From Dimargaris cristalligena (Eukaryota; Kickxellomycota; Dimargaritomycetes; Dimargaritales; Dimargaritaceae), in assembly GCA_027576995.1 (NCBI GenBank), contig JANBQC010000681.1, positions 1 through 13,819 on the forward strand: a DNA stretch of 13,819 nucleotides, given 5' to 3'. The number at the start of each line of letters is the position of its first letter. The first letter of the stretch is position 1. The notes under the pieces are model-generated. The model saw nothing but the letters and a program-made list of their open reading frames with translations, made no database searches and was not told where the DNA came from. Both the position numbers and the translations under genes were made by a program. Below are positions 1 to 8,882 of this stretch, in pieces.

Positions 1-77
1 GGTACAATATGGCGCTATACGGCCTGATATGACGGCGGTCATATCGGTTGGATTAGGACGGATTAGGAGGGGCGACA
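1..77 (+). mobile_element. 3' end of an LTR-like repeat copy (R0), CpG-intact
   Basis: This is the last 77 bases of a further copy of the repeat seen at 119-701, 4668-5255 and 12681-13262. The shared landmarks are AATATGGCGCTA (AATATGGCACTA in the 12681 copy), GGCCTGATA, and a terminal GATTAGGAGGGGCGACA. The end GGGGCGACA mirrors the TGTCGCCC start of the copy at 13715, giving a short terminal inverted repeat of the TGT...ACA type usual for LTRs. It carries seven CpGs, whereas the complete copies have almost none. Only 41 bases separate it from the next copy, and no tRNA primer-binding site follows it. The rest lies outside the window. Confidence 0.75.
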
Positions 78-118
78 AATAGCTGATAAGGATTTTAATA
101 AAAAATAGGAGATTCCCC

Positions 119-701
119 TGTCACCCAGGTTAACCACTCTTAGCCTATCAAGAGTCCTAAGGATAGGTTTTTAATGATAGGTAGGGCTTAGACTCAGCCA
201 AGTGGGTTACTAGTGTTAGGTATAGATATGGTACTAACTAATAAAGGCTACACATGTAGGTGCAGGTAAGGGATATGTAGTAAGCACACTTACTTGTTGA
301 TACAAGGGTAGTGGGCATATATAGGGTTTATTAGGGTTTAACCAGGGGGTAAGAATAAGTTGAAGAATCTAATCAGTCCCACTGGGGCCCAGTTATACAT
401 ATATGGGGACAACTCCAGAGGGAGGCCCTGGGGGAAGGATCCTACTAAGACTAAGGTATGGTAAAATAGGCTAACCAGATGGCTGTTAGGACCTGGAAGA
501 CTCAGATAGTAACTGGAAGAGTCTTTGGATCAGCACTTGAGTGATTAATGCAAAGTCAGAGTCTGGAAGGGGAATGGTTATATAATACAGGATGATCCTA
601 TAGTACTGGGGGTGACCATGGGGAGGTTAATGTGGTACTATAAAGCCTAATAGGGATGGACACCAATGTGTCTGGATTAAGGTAGATTAGGTGACCTGAT
701 A
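119..701 (+). mobile_element. Solo LTR-like repeat copy R1, CpG-decayed
   Basis: This is a full-length copy (583 bp) of the window's repeat family. It starts TGTCACCCAGGTTAACC and shares long collinear stretches with the other copies: ACCACTCTTAG, ACTAACTAATAAAGGC, GGGGCCCAGTTATA, GTGACCATGGG and a final GATTAGG. The right end is eroded (GGTGACCTGATA) and was placed by alignment to copy R3. The flanking pentamers TCCCC and TTACC match at only three positions, so the target duplication is weak or the right edge is off by a few bases. It contains no CpG at all. No gag, protease, reverse transcriptase or integrase coding is seen on either side, so it reads as a solo LTR. Strand is arbitrary. Confidence 0.82.
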
Positions 702-1697
702 TTACCTGATTTATGAAGGAAAATGGGACTTGGGGTATAATTAAAAGTCCTAGAGATAGGCTGCCCAATTTAATATACATGTTTGGTTCTAGCTGGTCTA
801 ATATTACCACAATCTTGGAGGGTTGTACTGATTCAAAATAAACAACTGGGAGGGTCAAATGGAGAGGGGGGCAATCTCACTGATGATGCTGGTGTCCCAG
901 ATTTATAAGAAAAACCCTTGGGGGGGGCATGGTAATTGACTGTATGACTATGCCCTGAAGATACCCACAACCAGGGTTGGCACCAGTGGTTTGATTCTCC
1001 AATGTCCCATTGAGTAGCTAATGTTTGATTAGTGGCCCTCCTACTTGGGTAGCCCTTTGGGTCATCCAGCCCCTCCCATATGAATGTCCTTCTCAAATAA
1101 CCCTTCCAATTATTGAATATTTATGCACATACCCCATCTACATCCAACCCCTTTCGATTACTTCAGTTCCCTCTACTCCAGTATCCCTATAAACCATGCT
1201 ACCCCCCCCTCCTTCCATAGGACACCTGAATGAAAAATTTGGCACAGCTTGGTTTAGTATCTACTCAACAGCCTCTGGGTTGCATTTGAGTGGCTGGCCA
1301 TTCCAACATCACCAACTATTACAATTATCCTGAAGCAGAACAGGCATGCTTATTTGGGCAATATTCAATGCTAATAGAAGCCACAGGGTGTAGTTGAGAT
1401 CACTTTGGTGTTAGTGATTTTCAATGGTTGACTCCAGCCAGGGCGAGCCACATTTATCAAAATCTCTGTCTATTTTTATCTTCCCCCCTACAGTCTATGG
1501 TTGACTCATGCTGCCAATAAACCCCCCCCCCCAGTGGGAAAATAAAAAATGATAAATTGGATTCTCTTCCCTCAGTTAAATGAGTTTACCAACTGCTTAC
1601 TCTGAAATCCTAGCCAAAAAAACCGGATAGTAGAATATATAGTTTATTTATAATGCTTGTAAAATAAAAGGAATGTGATCTGCTAGAAACAATGAGT
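702..1697. other. CpG-empty, gene-free AT-rich stretch beside R1
   Basis: No supportable gene was found. The first 450 bases continue the CpG-free state of the adjoining LTR (first CpG at 1155). They hold two short minus-strand open stretches (about 833-1096 and 598-858) that begin at non-ATG or poorly placed codons and match no family I recognise. They could be remnants of decayed transposon coding, but no motif supports that. The stretch also has homopolymer runs of G or C at about 918-926, 1202-1208 and 1521-1531, and a TA tract at 1699-1711. Confidence 0.5.
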
Positions 1698-1923
1698 TTA
1701 TATATATATATTTGGAGTGAATGCGAATATTTTAAGGGATAACCCAAGATACTGGCAAAGGCCTAAACCGGAATTCCTTAACAATCTGGCCTCAGTGTTA
1801 TCCAGCAGGTGGTTTGGCCAAACAGGCATAAAATACTGTATAGTGGTTGAGTGCTTATCCCCCATGCACCCCCAAATTTCCATGGGGAGGGAGGAGGAGG
1901 AGAAGGACTTGGCAAGTCTTGTT

Positions 1924-2283
1924 CTACTTTAAATGATCGGGGATACTGGGTACGGGCCTTACCTTCGGTGGCTTATTGTTAGACTCTTGGGGTATTTTAT
2001 TGTAAAGGGTATTGCCATTGTTGGTAGTGTTAATAACGGTTTTGGCGGTTTTATTGGAACCCGCCTTGCCCATGCCTGACGTCGAAGTTCGCAGAAGACC
2101 ACTTCCAGTTTGGGACAAGGCTTGGCTCATCTGGCGAATTATAGGTGTGCGCCGGTGAAGATGCGCCAAAGCGGGGGAATAGGGGGGGACGGAGTCAAGA
2201 AGAGGCACCGAGGCGCTGCTGATGGTGAGGGTGGCAGCAATCAGAGCAAACAGAGTGGAGGTATAGGCGTTGGTAATAAGCAT
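1924..2283 (-). CDS. Probable small secreted protein; first exon or short gene
   Basis: The ATG at 2283-2281 opens a 119-codon frame that ends at a TAG at 1924-1926. Residues 9-25 are a hydrophobic core (LFALIAATLT) followed by SSAS-V, a plausible signal-peptidase site. The mature part is rich in Ser, Thr and Asn, has a dibasic RR at 44-45 and two N-glycosylation sequons (N77-K-T, N85-T-T). A good splice donor, AAG|GTAAGG, lies at 1963/1962 after codon 107, so the last 12 codons may be intron and the gene may continue in a second exon. I could not settle on an acceptor; candidates lie between about 1760 and 1800. A TATAAATA box lies 194 bp upstream, and the leader between them is pyrimidine-rich, which supports a real gene. 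No family is recognised. The downstream side fades into CpG-poor repeat-flank DNA, so the 3' part may be decayed. Confidence 0.5.
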   Translation of the reverse strand: MLITNAYTSTLFALIAATLTISSASVPLLDSVPPYSPALAHLHRRTPIIRQMSQALSQTGSGLLRTSTSGMGKAGSNKTAKTVINTTNNGNTLYNKIPQESNNKPPKVRPVPSIPDHLK

Positions 2284-2476
2284 GGTATTGGTGGTGGTGG
2301 TGAATCGGGTGAGTGGAGAAATAAAAATGGGGGTGTAAAATGCAAAATTTGTTCCAAAACGGGTCGAACAGTGGTGTTGGCGGGCAAATGTGCAAGGAGG
2401 ATTGGAAAAGGGCGTGTAGGCAGTGAGAAGATGGGTAAAATGTGGACAAGATATGAAGAGAGGCGAAGTACTCCGA

Positions 2477-2484
2477 TATTTATA
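2477..2484 (-). promoter_or_regulatory. TATA box for the secreted-protein ORF
   Basis: The minus strand reads TATAAATA. It lies 194 bases upstream of the ATG at 2283, and the intervening leader is rich in C and T, ending with a run of CAC/ACC trinucleotides just before the start codon. The same octamer precedes the minus-strand ORF at 11434-11538. Confidence 0.45.
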
Positions 2485-2599
2485 CTGGAATTTAGGGATG
2501 TATTTTGGTGGAGAGTAACAAGAGCCCATCAATATGATCCCCTTTTTTCCACCAGTCACTATCCCCCACCATCCAGCGCGCAAAGAGTAAGGTCATCTC

Positions 2600-2780
2600 C
2601 AAAGCACCATGGTCCGACAGGGTTTGCCCAGCAGGGGGTATAGTATAGACTGTAAGAGCCGGGCTCCTGTACCCTGCTTTGCGGTCAACGACCTGATTTG
2701 ATAGGCACATGGTGCTTTGTTCGAACTTCCGAGCCGAAGGTATGGTGAAAAATCGCAGGGGCGTCAAAAACCATACCGGC
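2600..2780. repeat. Cluster of nested inverted repeats
   Basis: Three stems lie within 181 bases. CAAAGCACCATG (2600-2611) pairs perfectly over 12 bp with CATGGTGCTTTG (2708-2719). Nested inside, AGCAGGG plus TA after a GG bulge (2630-2640) pairs with TACCCTGCT (2670-2678). To the right, GGTATGGT (2739-2746) pairs with ACCATACC (2770-2777), extended by GCC (2733-2735) with GGC (2778-2780) across a three-base bulge. An interrupted palindrome GAGCC-G-GGCTC is at 2656-2666. The cluster lies about 120 bp upstream of the TATA box at 2484-2477, so it may be promoter DNA or a structured transcript. No known RNA family is recognised. Confidence 0.5.
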
Positions 2781-3279
2781 GACCATTTTTAATATATACA
2801 GTAAACAGCGAATCGGGTAGATTTACGGACAGCCCTAGCACTATACAAGCCATTGTTCCGAATGCCATTGACATTGGGTCCCTTGAAATGAACCACACCT
2901 AGTGGCACGCGGAAGCATTTTTTTAATTTATTTTTGACTTTTTTTGATTAGGAAAGGCGAGGGAGACCAGATGGTAAACGTGGGTTGGAAAGCGGGAGAA
3001 GTGTAATTAAATTGTTAGGATGGGGTATCTATTTGGGGATTCTTCGCGTCTCTAGCTTGTTCTTGGCACACAATGGTCTGGTTTCAATGTGGAGTACTGT
3101 CAGTTCGAAATATCGGGAAAGCTGGACGTGGATGAGGGTGGGGGGGTTGGATTAGCTGGAAGCCAGGTGTTTACCTGTCAATTTGCCAATACATTGCAGA
3201 AGTCCATCGTTAATATTAAACAGCCATCCAGCCCCTAAAAAGTGACTCCCAAAAGACGTCAAGGGAACATATTGCTACA
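2781..3279. other. Intergenic, no gene seen
   Basis: No convincing gene. A plus-strand frame to 2902 (stop TAG at 2900) starts at an ATG inside the inverted-repeat cluster and has no recognisable domain. A T-rich run at 2920-2945 and a G run near 3140 are the only compositional features. Confidence 0.4.
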
Positions 3280-3970
3280 ATGAAGTACCTCCAGCGCCCA
3301 CCCCAGTCTCAAACTTTGTGGTTAGCGGAGGTGGCCCCTTCTCTTTATTACGGTTACTCTGGCATTGTTGATTTACAGTCTCACACGTAAAACATGGTAT
3401 AGCCCCCCTCTCCCACACCCAACACTCAATTACCATTGTATTGGTGTATCACAACCTCCGAACTCTTTGATACATCTAAATCAGGTTCGGGCCATTCCAA
3501 TGGCCATAAAGCAACGGAGGGATCAGCCACGGGGGCGGCTCCATACCCCCTTACCTTGGCTCCATTTCGGCACCCCCCCCCCCTGTTCTATAGTCTATGG
3601 TGCAAATACACCAATGAAATTGCTCCGGAGATCGATTTGATAACTTAACAAACGGGATCTACGACCAAGTTATTGGGGCCAACTAGAGCGGGGAGTACGG
3701 CGGCCACAAGGCCATGCTCGCTCCAATTCACCCTTTGGACGATATGGGTTGTTGTGGAACTTGTGCAAATTGGAGAGAAAGAGTCGGCTAAATTGAATTG
3801 CCGGTGGGGCGTTTGTGTGGGTAGGATGTCTCCCAATAACAGTCGGTCTTGCACGTGGCGGTAATTTACCAATAAGTTTAATAAGGTATGGGGGAGGTAG
3901 GGGCGGAGGCAGAGGGATGGGCCGTACCAAGCGATAGGGCAATACCTTGGGTAGGATAAGTATCCATGAG
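3280..3970 (-). other. Coding-like fragments, possible unassembled or decayed gene
   Basis: The minus strand has three stretches with a coding flavour (Ala/Pro/Val-rich, CpG-containing) but in different frames. An ATG at 3967-3965 opens 29 codons ending PTSPIPY before a TAA. A frame with no ATG crosses about 3645-3860 and includes HGLVAAVLPALVGPNN. Another frame crosses about 3433-3590 and includes GAAPVADPSVALWPLEWPEP. A donor-like AAG|GTAAGG lies near 3558-3563 and a run of 11 G interrupts the last frame. I could not join these into one reading frame with consensus splice sites, so this may be a broken gene or chance. No family is recognised. Confidence 0.2.
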
Positions 3971-4667
3971 TGGAGGAGAGTGGCTATATGGGAGAACGCA
4001 AACTCTACTGTCGTAGGGGAAAATACTAGTATTAGCTATAGTACCTGCGCCTAGGTGGAAAGGTTATCAGGAAGGCGCTCAGAGTAAAACTACGAAAGGT
4101 GCTTTGTAGATAGCAATAATGACGGATATCAGTATAGGGGTGAGTTGACTAGTAAAGAGGGGTATGGGGTGCAACTAATGACTCAAGTAATAACTATAGA
4201 AATTGGTTCGGCATTTTATAACTGAGCAAACCAGTGATAAAGGTATCGAACCGGCATAGAACATGCTGAAAGACCCTACTAAATGATGATATAAGAAATG
4301 GTGGATAATAATTGACGGGTAAAATGAATATGATATATAGATTAGATGAATCAATTGGCGGGAATGGCTGAAGGAAGGTGATTCTTCAGCAAGGCCGAAT
4401 TCTTGCGCCTCGTTGGTGGAACTAGGCAATGATGGCGTCTAGTCCCCAAAGACCAGTTGGCTTTAATCTCATTGATTATTAAACATGTCCTGGTTTATAT
4501 TGAATGGTTAATATTTAGGGTAAAATGTGGAGGACTGGTATGGATGAGGGATGCAAAAACAGTATATTAGAACAGGGCTTATATGATTTAACCAAGTTAT
4601 ATTACACCAAATAGGACAATCTTTACTACATGTATTAAGTCAGATGTCTCCCTGCATAATTAATATC
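3971..4667. other. Intergenic, no gene seen
   Basis: Stops occur in all frames at short intervals, apart from a minus-strand stretch at 4175-4429 that has no recognisable content. CpGs are present up to 4436 and then vanish, marking the left edge of the CpG-free island around the LTR at 4668. Confidence 0.4.
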
Positions 4668-5255
4668 TGTTGCCTAAGTTAACCACTCTTAGTCCATCAG
4701 GAGTCCCAGGGATAGGCTTCTAACAGTAGGCAGGGCTTAGACTCAGCTAAGCAGGCTACTAGTATTAGGTACAGGGCACAGTACTAACTAATAAAGGCTT
4801 AGGTAATTAGTTATATAAGGGACATGTAATAGGTGCACTTATGGGTCAGTATGAGGGGGTGAACATATATAAGGTTTATTGGAGTAAACTAGGGGGTAAG
4901 AAATAAGCTAAGGAAACTAACTGGTCCCAATAGGGCCCAGTTATATATATATACAGAGACAACTCTAGAGGGAGGTCCCAAGGGAAGACTGCAGGTAACT
5001 GAGGTATATAGTGAGAATAAGCCAACTAGATAGCTACTAGTATCCAGAAGACTCTTAGGGTAACTGGAAGAGTCCTCAGATCAGCATACTGAGTGATTAG
5101 TATGAAGAGCTGGAGTCCAGAAGGGGAAAGGTTATATGATATAGGGTGATCCCATAGTACCAGGGGTGACCATGGGAAGGTTAATGTGGTACTATAAGGC
5201 CTAATAAGGGCAGACAGCCTGGTGTCTGGACTAAGGTGGATTAGAAGGGCAGGCA
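4668..5255 (+). mobile_element. Solo LTR-like repeat copy R2, CpG-decayed
   Basis: This is a full-length copy (588 bp). It starts TGTTGCCTAAGTTAACC and ends GATTAGAAGGGCAGGCA. The flanking pentamers are ATATC (4663-4667) and GTATC (5256-5260), a 4/5 match expected of an ageing 5-bp target duplication. It is collinear with R1 and R3 throughout, sharing ACTAACTAATAAAGGC, AGGGCCCAGTTATATATATATA, GGTGACCATGGG and GGATTAG. It contains no CpG. No PBS, polypurine tract or pol coding adjoins it. The 4 kb between R1 and R2 carries no retrotransposon proteins, so R1 and R2 are not the two ends of one intact element. Confidence 0.87.
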
Positions 5256-6290
5256 GTATCTTCTGTGATTAAAGTTAATGGGATTTAGTAAGACACTAAA
5301 TCAACTCTTTAACTAGGTTCCCCTCTTTATTTCTACACATTACATTAAGACTTACATATTTTTTCCCAAACAGCTGGGTTCAATTATACCTGTATATAGT
5401 GACCAGACCTTGTTATTAAATGTAAAGCTCTCCAAATTAGGAAATGGCTGTATTGTGTTTAAAAGTTATTTATTAGTTTGGGATAAATGGATGTGAATTT
5501 CTTTTTAATGAATAATTATAGAGACTGATGAGTCACACAGTCCACAATAAACTTAAGTACAATAGCAATGATAGCTTGTCCCCAGGGGTATGGGAACAGA
5601 TGATGTCATATGACCAAATAAAAAAGGTATAGTTATCGAGAAATCATTACACAGTAAAAATATTTTTAGTGCGAAGCTCTCCTAATCAAAATAATCAATC
5701 GAAATAGGGTGGGTAGAAAAAATAATTGGAAAGGAGTGACTAATGAGCGCACTGTAGAAGGTCGCCAATTCCCGGAGCGAATGCACAATATATAGAGAGA
5801 GGGATGCACCGCTACTAGATCATTTTTTTCGGCTTCATTGGGGGATAGGAAAATATATAATATATTGCTGAGTGACAATGATAAAGTGATATTAAACCTA
5901 GTAAGGTCCAGGTGTACGGCGATTAGAACCGTAAGAGTATAAAAGAGAAGATTGGAATAAAGGCTAGATATAAAAACAGAAAAACGAGAGGGTGGAGGCG
6001 AAGGAAGGGGGACACAACTTTTGGGCACTTTACCTAGGCCATGGGCCCATATTCAAGGAGGCCACATGGATTGGTAAAGGGGAGGGGGGGAGTAATATAA
6101 ATGCAGATCTAAATCTATATACAGATGACTGGGAGGGGAAAATGAGAGAAGGAGCGTTTGAGGAAGTGTTGGAGCAGATGGGGGACACACACCCACACAT
6201 ATATACACGTACGCCGGTATGTTAGGGTGTGGGTGAGAGCCTGGTGAACTATGGAATTCCCGCGGTAAGACACATAAATATATATAGAAT
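5256..6290. other. Intergenic; CpG-free to 5636, then downstream flank of eIF4B
   Basis: No supportable gene. CpG-free DNA continues to 5636. A minus-strand open stretch at 5666-6028 (120 codons) begins with GTG, lacks an early ATG and has a low-complexity hydrophobic/Ser composition, so it is not called. From about 5990 to 6300 the minus strand is pyrimidine-rich, with a CA/TA microsatellite-like tract near 6185-6210. Confidence 0.4.
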
Positions 6291-6476
6291 TTAGAAATCA
6301 AGAAGAAACGAGGTGGTCCGTTGTAACGAAGAGGTACAGTGTGAATAATTAAACCCCCTAGCCAGTCGCCACGCGTCGGTCGTTAAACTAAAACAAGTGG
6401 AAATAAAACTAAAGACACACACACAGAAAGAGAGGAAGATAGAAAGGCGGAGAGTATCGAATGCCGGGCCTAACAT
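6291..6476 (-). CDS. Weak candidate: 61-codon ORF with signal-peptide-like start
   Basis: The ATG at 6476-6474 opens 61 codons. Residues 9-31 are strongly hydrophobic and Phe/Cys/Ser-rich (SIFLSFCVCVFSF), resembling a signal peptide or single membrane segment, followed by a short polar tail with W36, N43 and C47. A TATATATA tract at 6651-6658 lies about 175 bp upstream with a CT-rich leader between, which resembles the other small ORFs in this window. Against it: the hydrophobic stretch may simply translate a pyrimidine-rich, TG-repeat-bearing region in the 3' flank of the eIF4B gene, and no family is recognised. Confidence 0.18.
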   Translation of the reverse strand: MLGPAFDTLRLSIFLSFCVCVFSFISTCFSLTTDAWRLARGFNYSHCTSSLQRTTSFLLDF

Positions 6477-6815
6477 TTTGGAGGGAGGAAATAGCGGGGA
6501 GGGGTCAGCAAACAATAAAGGTCAGATAGTGCCAGACACGGTCAGTGGGACTCCGTTTTCCCTATGGAAAGGGCGATGGTGGAAGCAAGAATAATGCAGC
6601 AATGGTATAGTCGAGGGTCTCACAATAGTCAATGATATATCAATTCCATGTATATATACTCACCCAGTACAGAAAAGGCCCTAAACAAACCAGGGATAAA
6701 CACTTAACGAACGAACAGGAAGAGGAGACAGATGCTGAAAAAATCGACCATTATAGTGACAAACCCCGGGGCGCTACTGAACCGGAAAAAGAACAACAAA
6801 AAGGGATGAGGATAC

Positions 6816-6829
6816 AGAGAGAGAGAGAG
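6816..6829 (+). repeat. (AG)7 microsatellite
   Basis: A run of AG dinucleotides (CT on the gene strand) 30 bases past the eIF4B stop codon, so probably in its 3' UTR. A second tract, (AG)8, lies in the gene's 5' region at 9043-9058. Confidence 0.85.
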
Positions 6830-6858
6830 GGGAAGGAGAGATGCACGCAGTTGGCGGA

Positions 6859-8882
6859 TTAAGCTTGCGTCGGGTTGGCCGAGGTGGCGGAAGCAGCATC
6901 ATCAGCCGCACTAGTCTTGCTCGCATTGCTGTTGGCCCGTTCACGACGACGCTCTTCGACACGACGCTGCATTTCCAATTCGTCACGGGGCTTAGCGTTA
7001 CCGAAGGGATTGGATTTGGGGCGAGTGCTGGCGGGGCCAGCAGGGGAGGAGGAGCTGGTTTCGTTGGCGGACCGGGGGGCCAACTGCAACCTCTTACGGG
7101 TAATAGGAGCAGCACTCGCGTTCGACGCCCCATGGGGTTCGCCACCACGGCTGGGGGAGCTAGAGGACGGGCCCCAGGTGCTACCACTGGACGGGGCGCG
7201 GGAGGGAGCGGTAGATTGGAACGAGGGAGGGGTCACCCGGTTTTCACGCCAGTTGCCGGCTTCGTCCGAAATACTGGGGGCCATAGGCCGGTCACCGAAG
7301 CGATTTCCACCATGGCGAGGGTACGGGCCAGCACCACCGGGACCAGCCCGATCACGGAAGCTCGACTGGGGGGCCGGGGCATCGTGGGCGCGCCAGTTGG
7401 AGCTGCCCGCGGCGGGGGAGTTCTCCTCATAAGGTACCCGCGAGGTGAGGGGGCCTTCCCGACGCCAGTTGCTGACACCCTCACTGCGATCTTCGTCGAA
7501 GCCGTGGCCGGAGCGATTTTGATTGAAGCCTTCCTTGGCTGGTGGGGGTGGGGTAAATTTCACAAGGAGGGTAGCCAATAAAAGAAAGTATGGGGAAATG
7601 GGTGGTTAGAGGAGGCACTTGGTTGTCTTTGACCTTTGGTTAATCCACAAAAGGCGTAAATCGGCGGTGCGGATTACAGGCGGACAAAGGGAATTGAAAA
7701 GAGGAGGAGGGATTCAGATCGTATCGACCTGTGCAGATATCAATTTGGCATGTCAAGAGGTACTTACGAGGATCAGCTATGCTAATGCGCAAAGACCGGC
7801 CGTTGATTTGCTACAATAAAGGTGTAGTGGGTATGCATAGTGTAAAATACCCGGGGTAGAGATTAGACGGGTGGTTTGGTTCATACCAAGGACCGGGCTC
7901 GCATCTTATAAAAGTCGATAACTTAGGTCGAGTTAAAGGCATGTCGTAATCGAAGTATGAATAGTAAGCTGGATAATGCCCGAAGGACTTACTTCGCCGT
8001 GGAGTTCCAAGGCCTTGACTAGGGACTCGACATTGTCAAATTCAACGTAGCAGAAGCCCTTGGGGCGGTCGGTCATTCGGTCACGCACCATGCGGATATG
8101 GGTAATCTGGTGGGGGTCACGGGAGGGAGTAGTGGGTGGATAATATGAAACAGGTCCTATACTGTGTTAGTCGCTGCTTAGTTGGAAAGGCATCATAGGC
8201 TTGCCCCATCCGCCCTAAACCTAATATGATTATTCACTTGGAAACCATGAATAGCATATATTGACCCTCAATATTGGGTCGGGTATACTATATCTTAATA
8301 AACCCTGAAGGTATCCTAGATTCATTGAACTGAATAATGAACCAAGGGGCGGATTTGGGGAAACTACGGAATAGGTGTAGTTCGAGGCAGAATTACTAGT
8401 ACCCACTAAAAACCAGCCGGTTTCTTGGGCTTTTTCGACCAACACACCCAGGTTCTCGGGTAAAATGCTAAAAACACGCATATATAGATCTATATATATA
8501 TATGTCTATGAACCAATAAGACAAAACTAAGACTTACCTGGCAGGGGGCGAAGAATTCACCGAGGTAGTCCTCAGTGATATCAAAGGGGAGGTTGCCCAC
8601 GTAGGCGGTGTAGGGAGGACTGGTGGGCAAGTCTCTGGGTTCGGCAGGGGCGAGCCGAGTATAGGACGACAGGTTGCTGGCATAGCTACCACCGGACCCA
8701 GCCGTCGGGCGCTGGTAGGTGGAGCCGAAGCCACGACCAGTGTCACCGGGACGGGTGGGCAGCGAAGCGGCCGGGGCACTGGGCAGTTCGGACGTGTCCT
8801 CGGCCCAGGAGCCGGTGGCGGTATCGTTCAGAAAGTCGGTCAGGGACATGGTGTTCCCCTTCTTCTTGGATTGCTTAGCCAT
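6859..8882 (-). CDS. TIF3: Translation initiation factor eIF4B (Tif3-like), four exons
   Basis: Exons are complement(6859-7538, 7768-7810, 7993-8106, 8538-8882), 393 residues. eIF4B stimulates the DEAD-box helicase eIF4A and helps load mRNA onto the 40S subunit, acting in the cytoplasm. Residues 5-16 give the family start KKKGNTMSLTDFL, and W26 lies in a SWAED motif. A single RRM spans about 91-168, with RNP2 YVGNLP (94-99) and RNP1 KGFCYVEF (131-138). An unstructured tail has three NWR repeats (191, 215, 263), like the short repeats of fungal eIF4B, then KRLQLAPRS and SNPFGNAKP (about 343-351) and a charged EERRRER helix. All donors are GTAAGT; acceptors are CAG, TAG and CAG, in phases 0, 0 and 1. 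The RRM reads continuously across all three junctions, which supports the model. The ATG has A at -3 and G at +4. Length fits fungal homologues. Confidence 0.95.
7539..7767 (-). other. eIF4B intron 3
   Basis: 229 bp, phase 1. Donor CTC|GTAAGT at 7768/7767, acceptor CCACCAG at 7539. A CTCTAAC branch-site candidate lies about 70 bases before the acceptor, with no AG between, so the acceptor choice is firm. The split codon is Pro168. Confidence 0.85.
7811..7992 (-). other. eIF4B intron 2
   Basis: 182 bp, phase 0. Donor GAA|GTAAGT at 7993/7992, acceptor TTGTAG at 7811. A GTCTAAT branch-site candidate and a pyrimidine-rich 3' part are visible. It leaves a 43-base micro-exon (7768-7810) encoding the last RRM strand, RSLRISIADP. 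Confidence 0.85.
8107..8537 (-). other. eIF4B intron 1
   Basis: 431 bp, phase 0, long for a fungal intron. Donor CAG|GTAAGT at 8538/8537, acceptor CCACCAG at 8107, with GACTAAC as a branch candidate about 60 bases upstream. It contains an 18-bp perfect palindrome centred on AGATCT (8480-8497) and an 83-codon open stretch (8230-8481). The RRM is continuous without that stretch, so it is not called an exon. Confidence 0.85.

Noticed and set aside
598..1096. Transposase or pol remnant in two minus-strand frames beside R1
   Set aside because: The frames are open but carry no catalytic or structural motif I can name. In CpG-decayed DNA such open stretches can be chance.
2110..2643. 177-codon plus-strand ORF rich in Gly and Lys
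   Set aside because: It runs antisense to the signal-peptide gene and its TATA box and crosses the leader. Its Gly-rich content is the complement of the CAC-repeat leader.
4240..4256. tRNA B-box-like GGTTCGATACC on the minus strand
   Set aside because: The flanking bases do not pair to form a T stem, and no A box, anticodon arm or acceptor stem can be built around it.
119..5255. R1 and R2 as the two LTRs of one full retrotransposon
   Set aside because: The interior has no gag or pol coding, no primer-binding site after R1 and no polypurine tract before R2. R2 has its own near-perfect target duplication.
5666..6028. 120-codon minus-strand open frame
   Set aside because: It starts at GTG with no early ATG, and it is hydrophobic and Ser-rich in a way expected of pyrimidine-rich noncoding DNA. 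No domain is recognised.
6841..7581. 246-codon plus-strand open frame rich in Gly and Ala
   Set aside because: It is the antisense shadow of eIF4B exon 4, whose GC-rich codons keep the opposite strand open. The minus frame has clear family motifs.
8230..8481. Minus-strand open stretch as an extra exon of eIF4B
   Set aside because: The RRM reads continuously from exon 1 (ending FFAPCQ) to exon 2 (starting ITHIRM) without it, and its ends lack matching splice sites.
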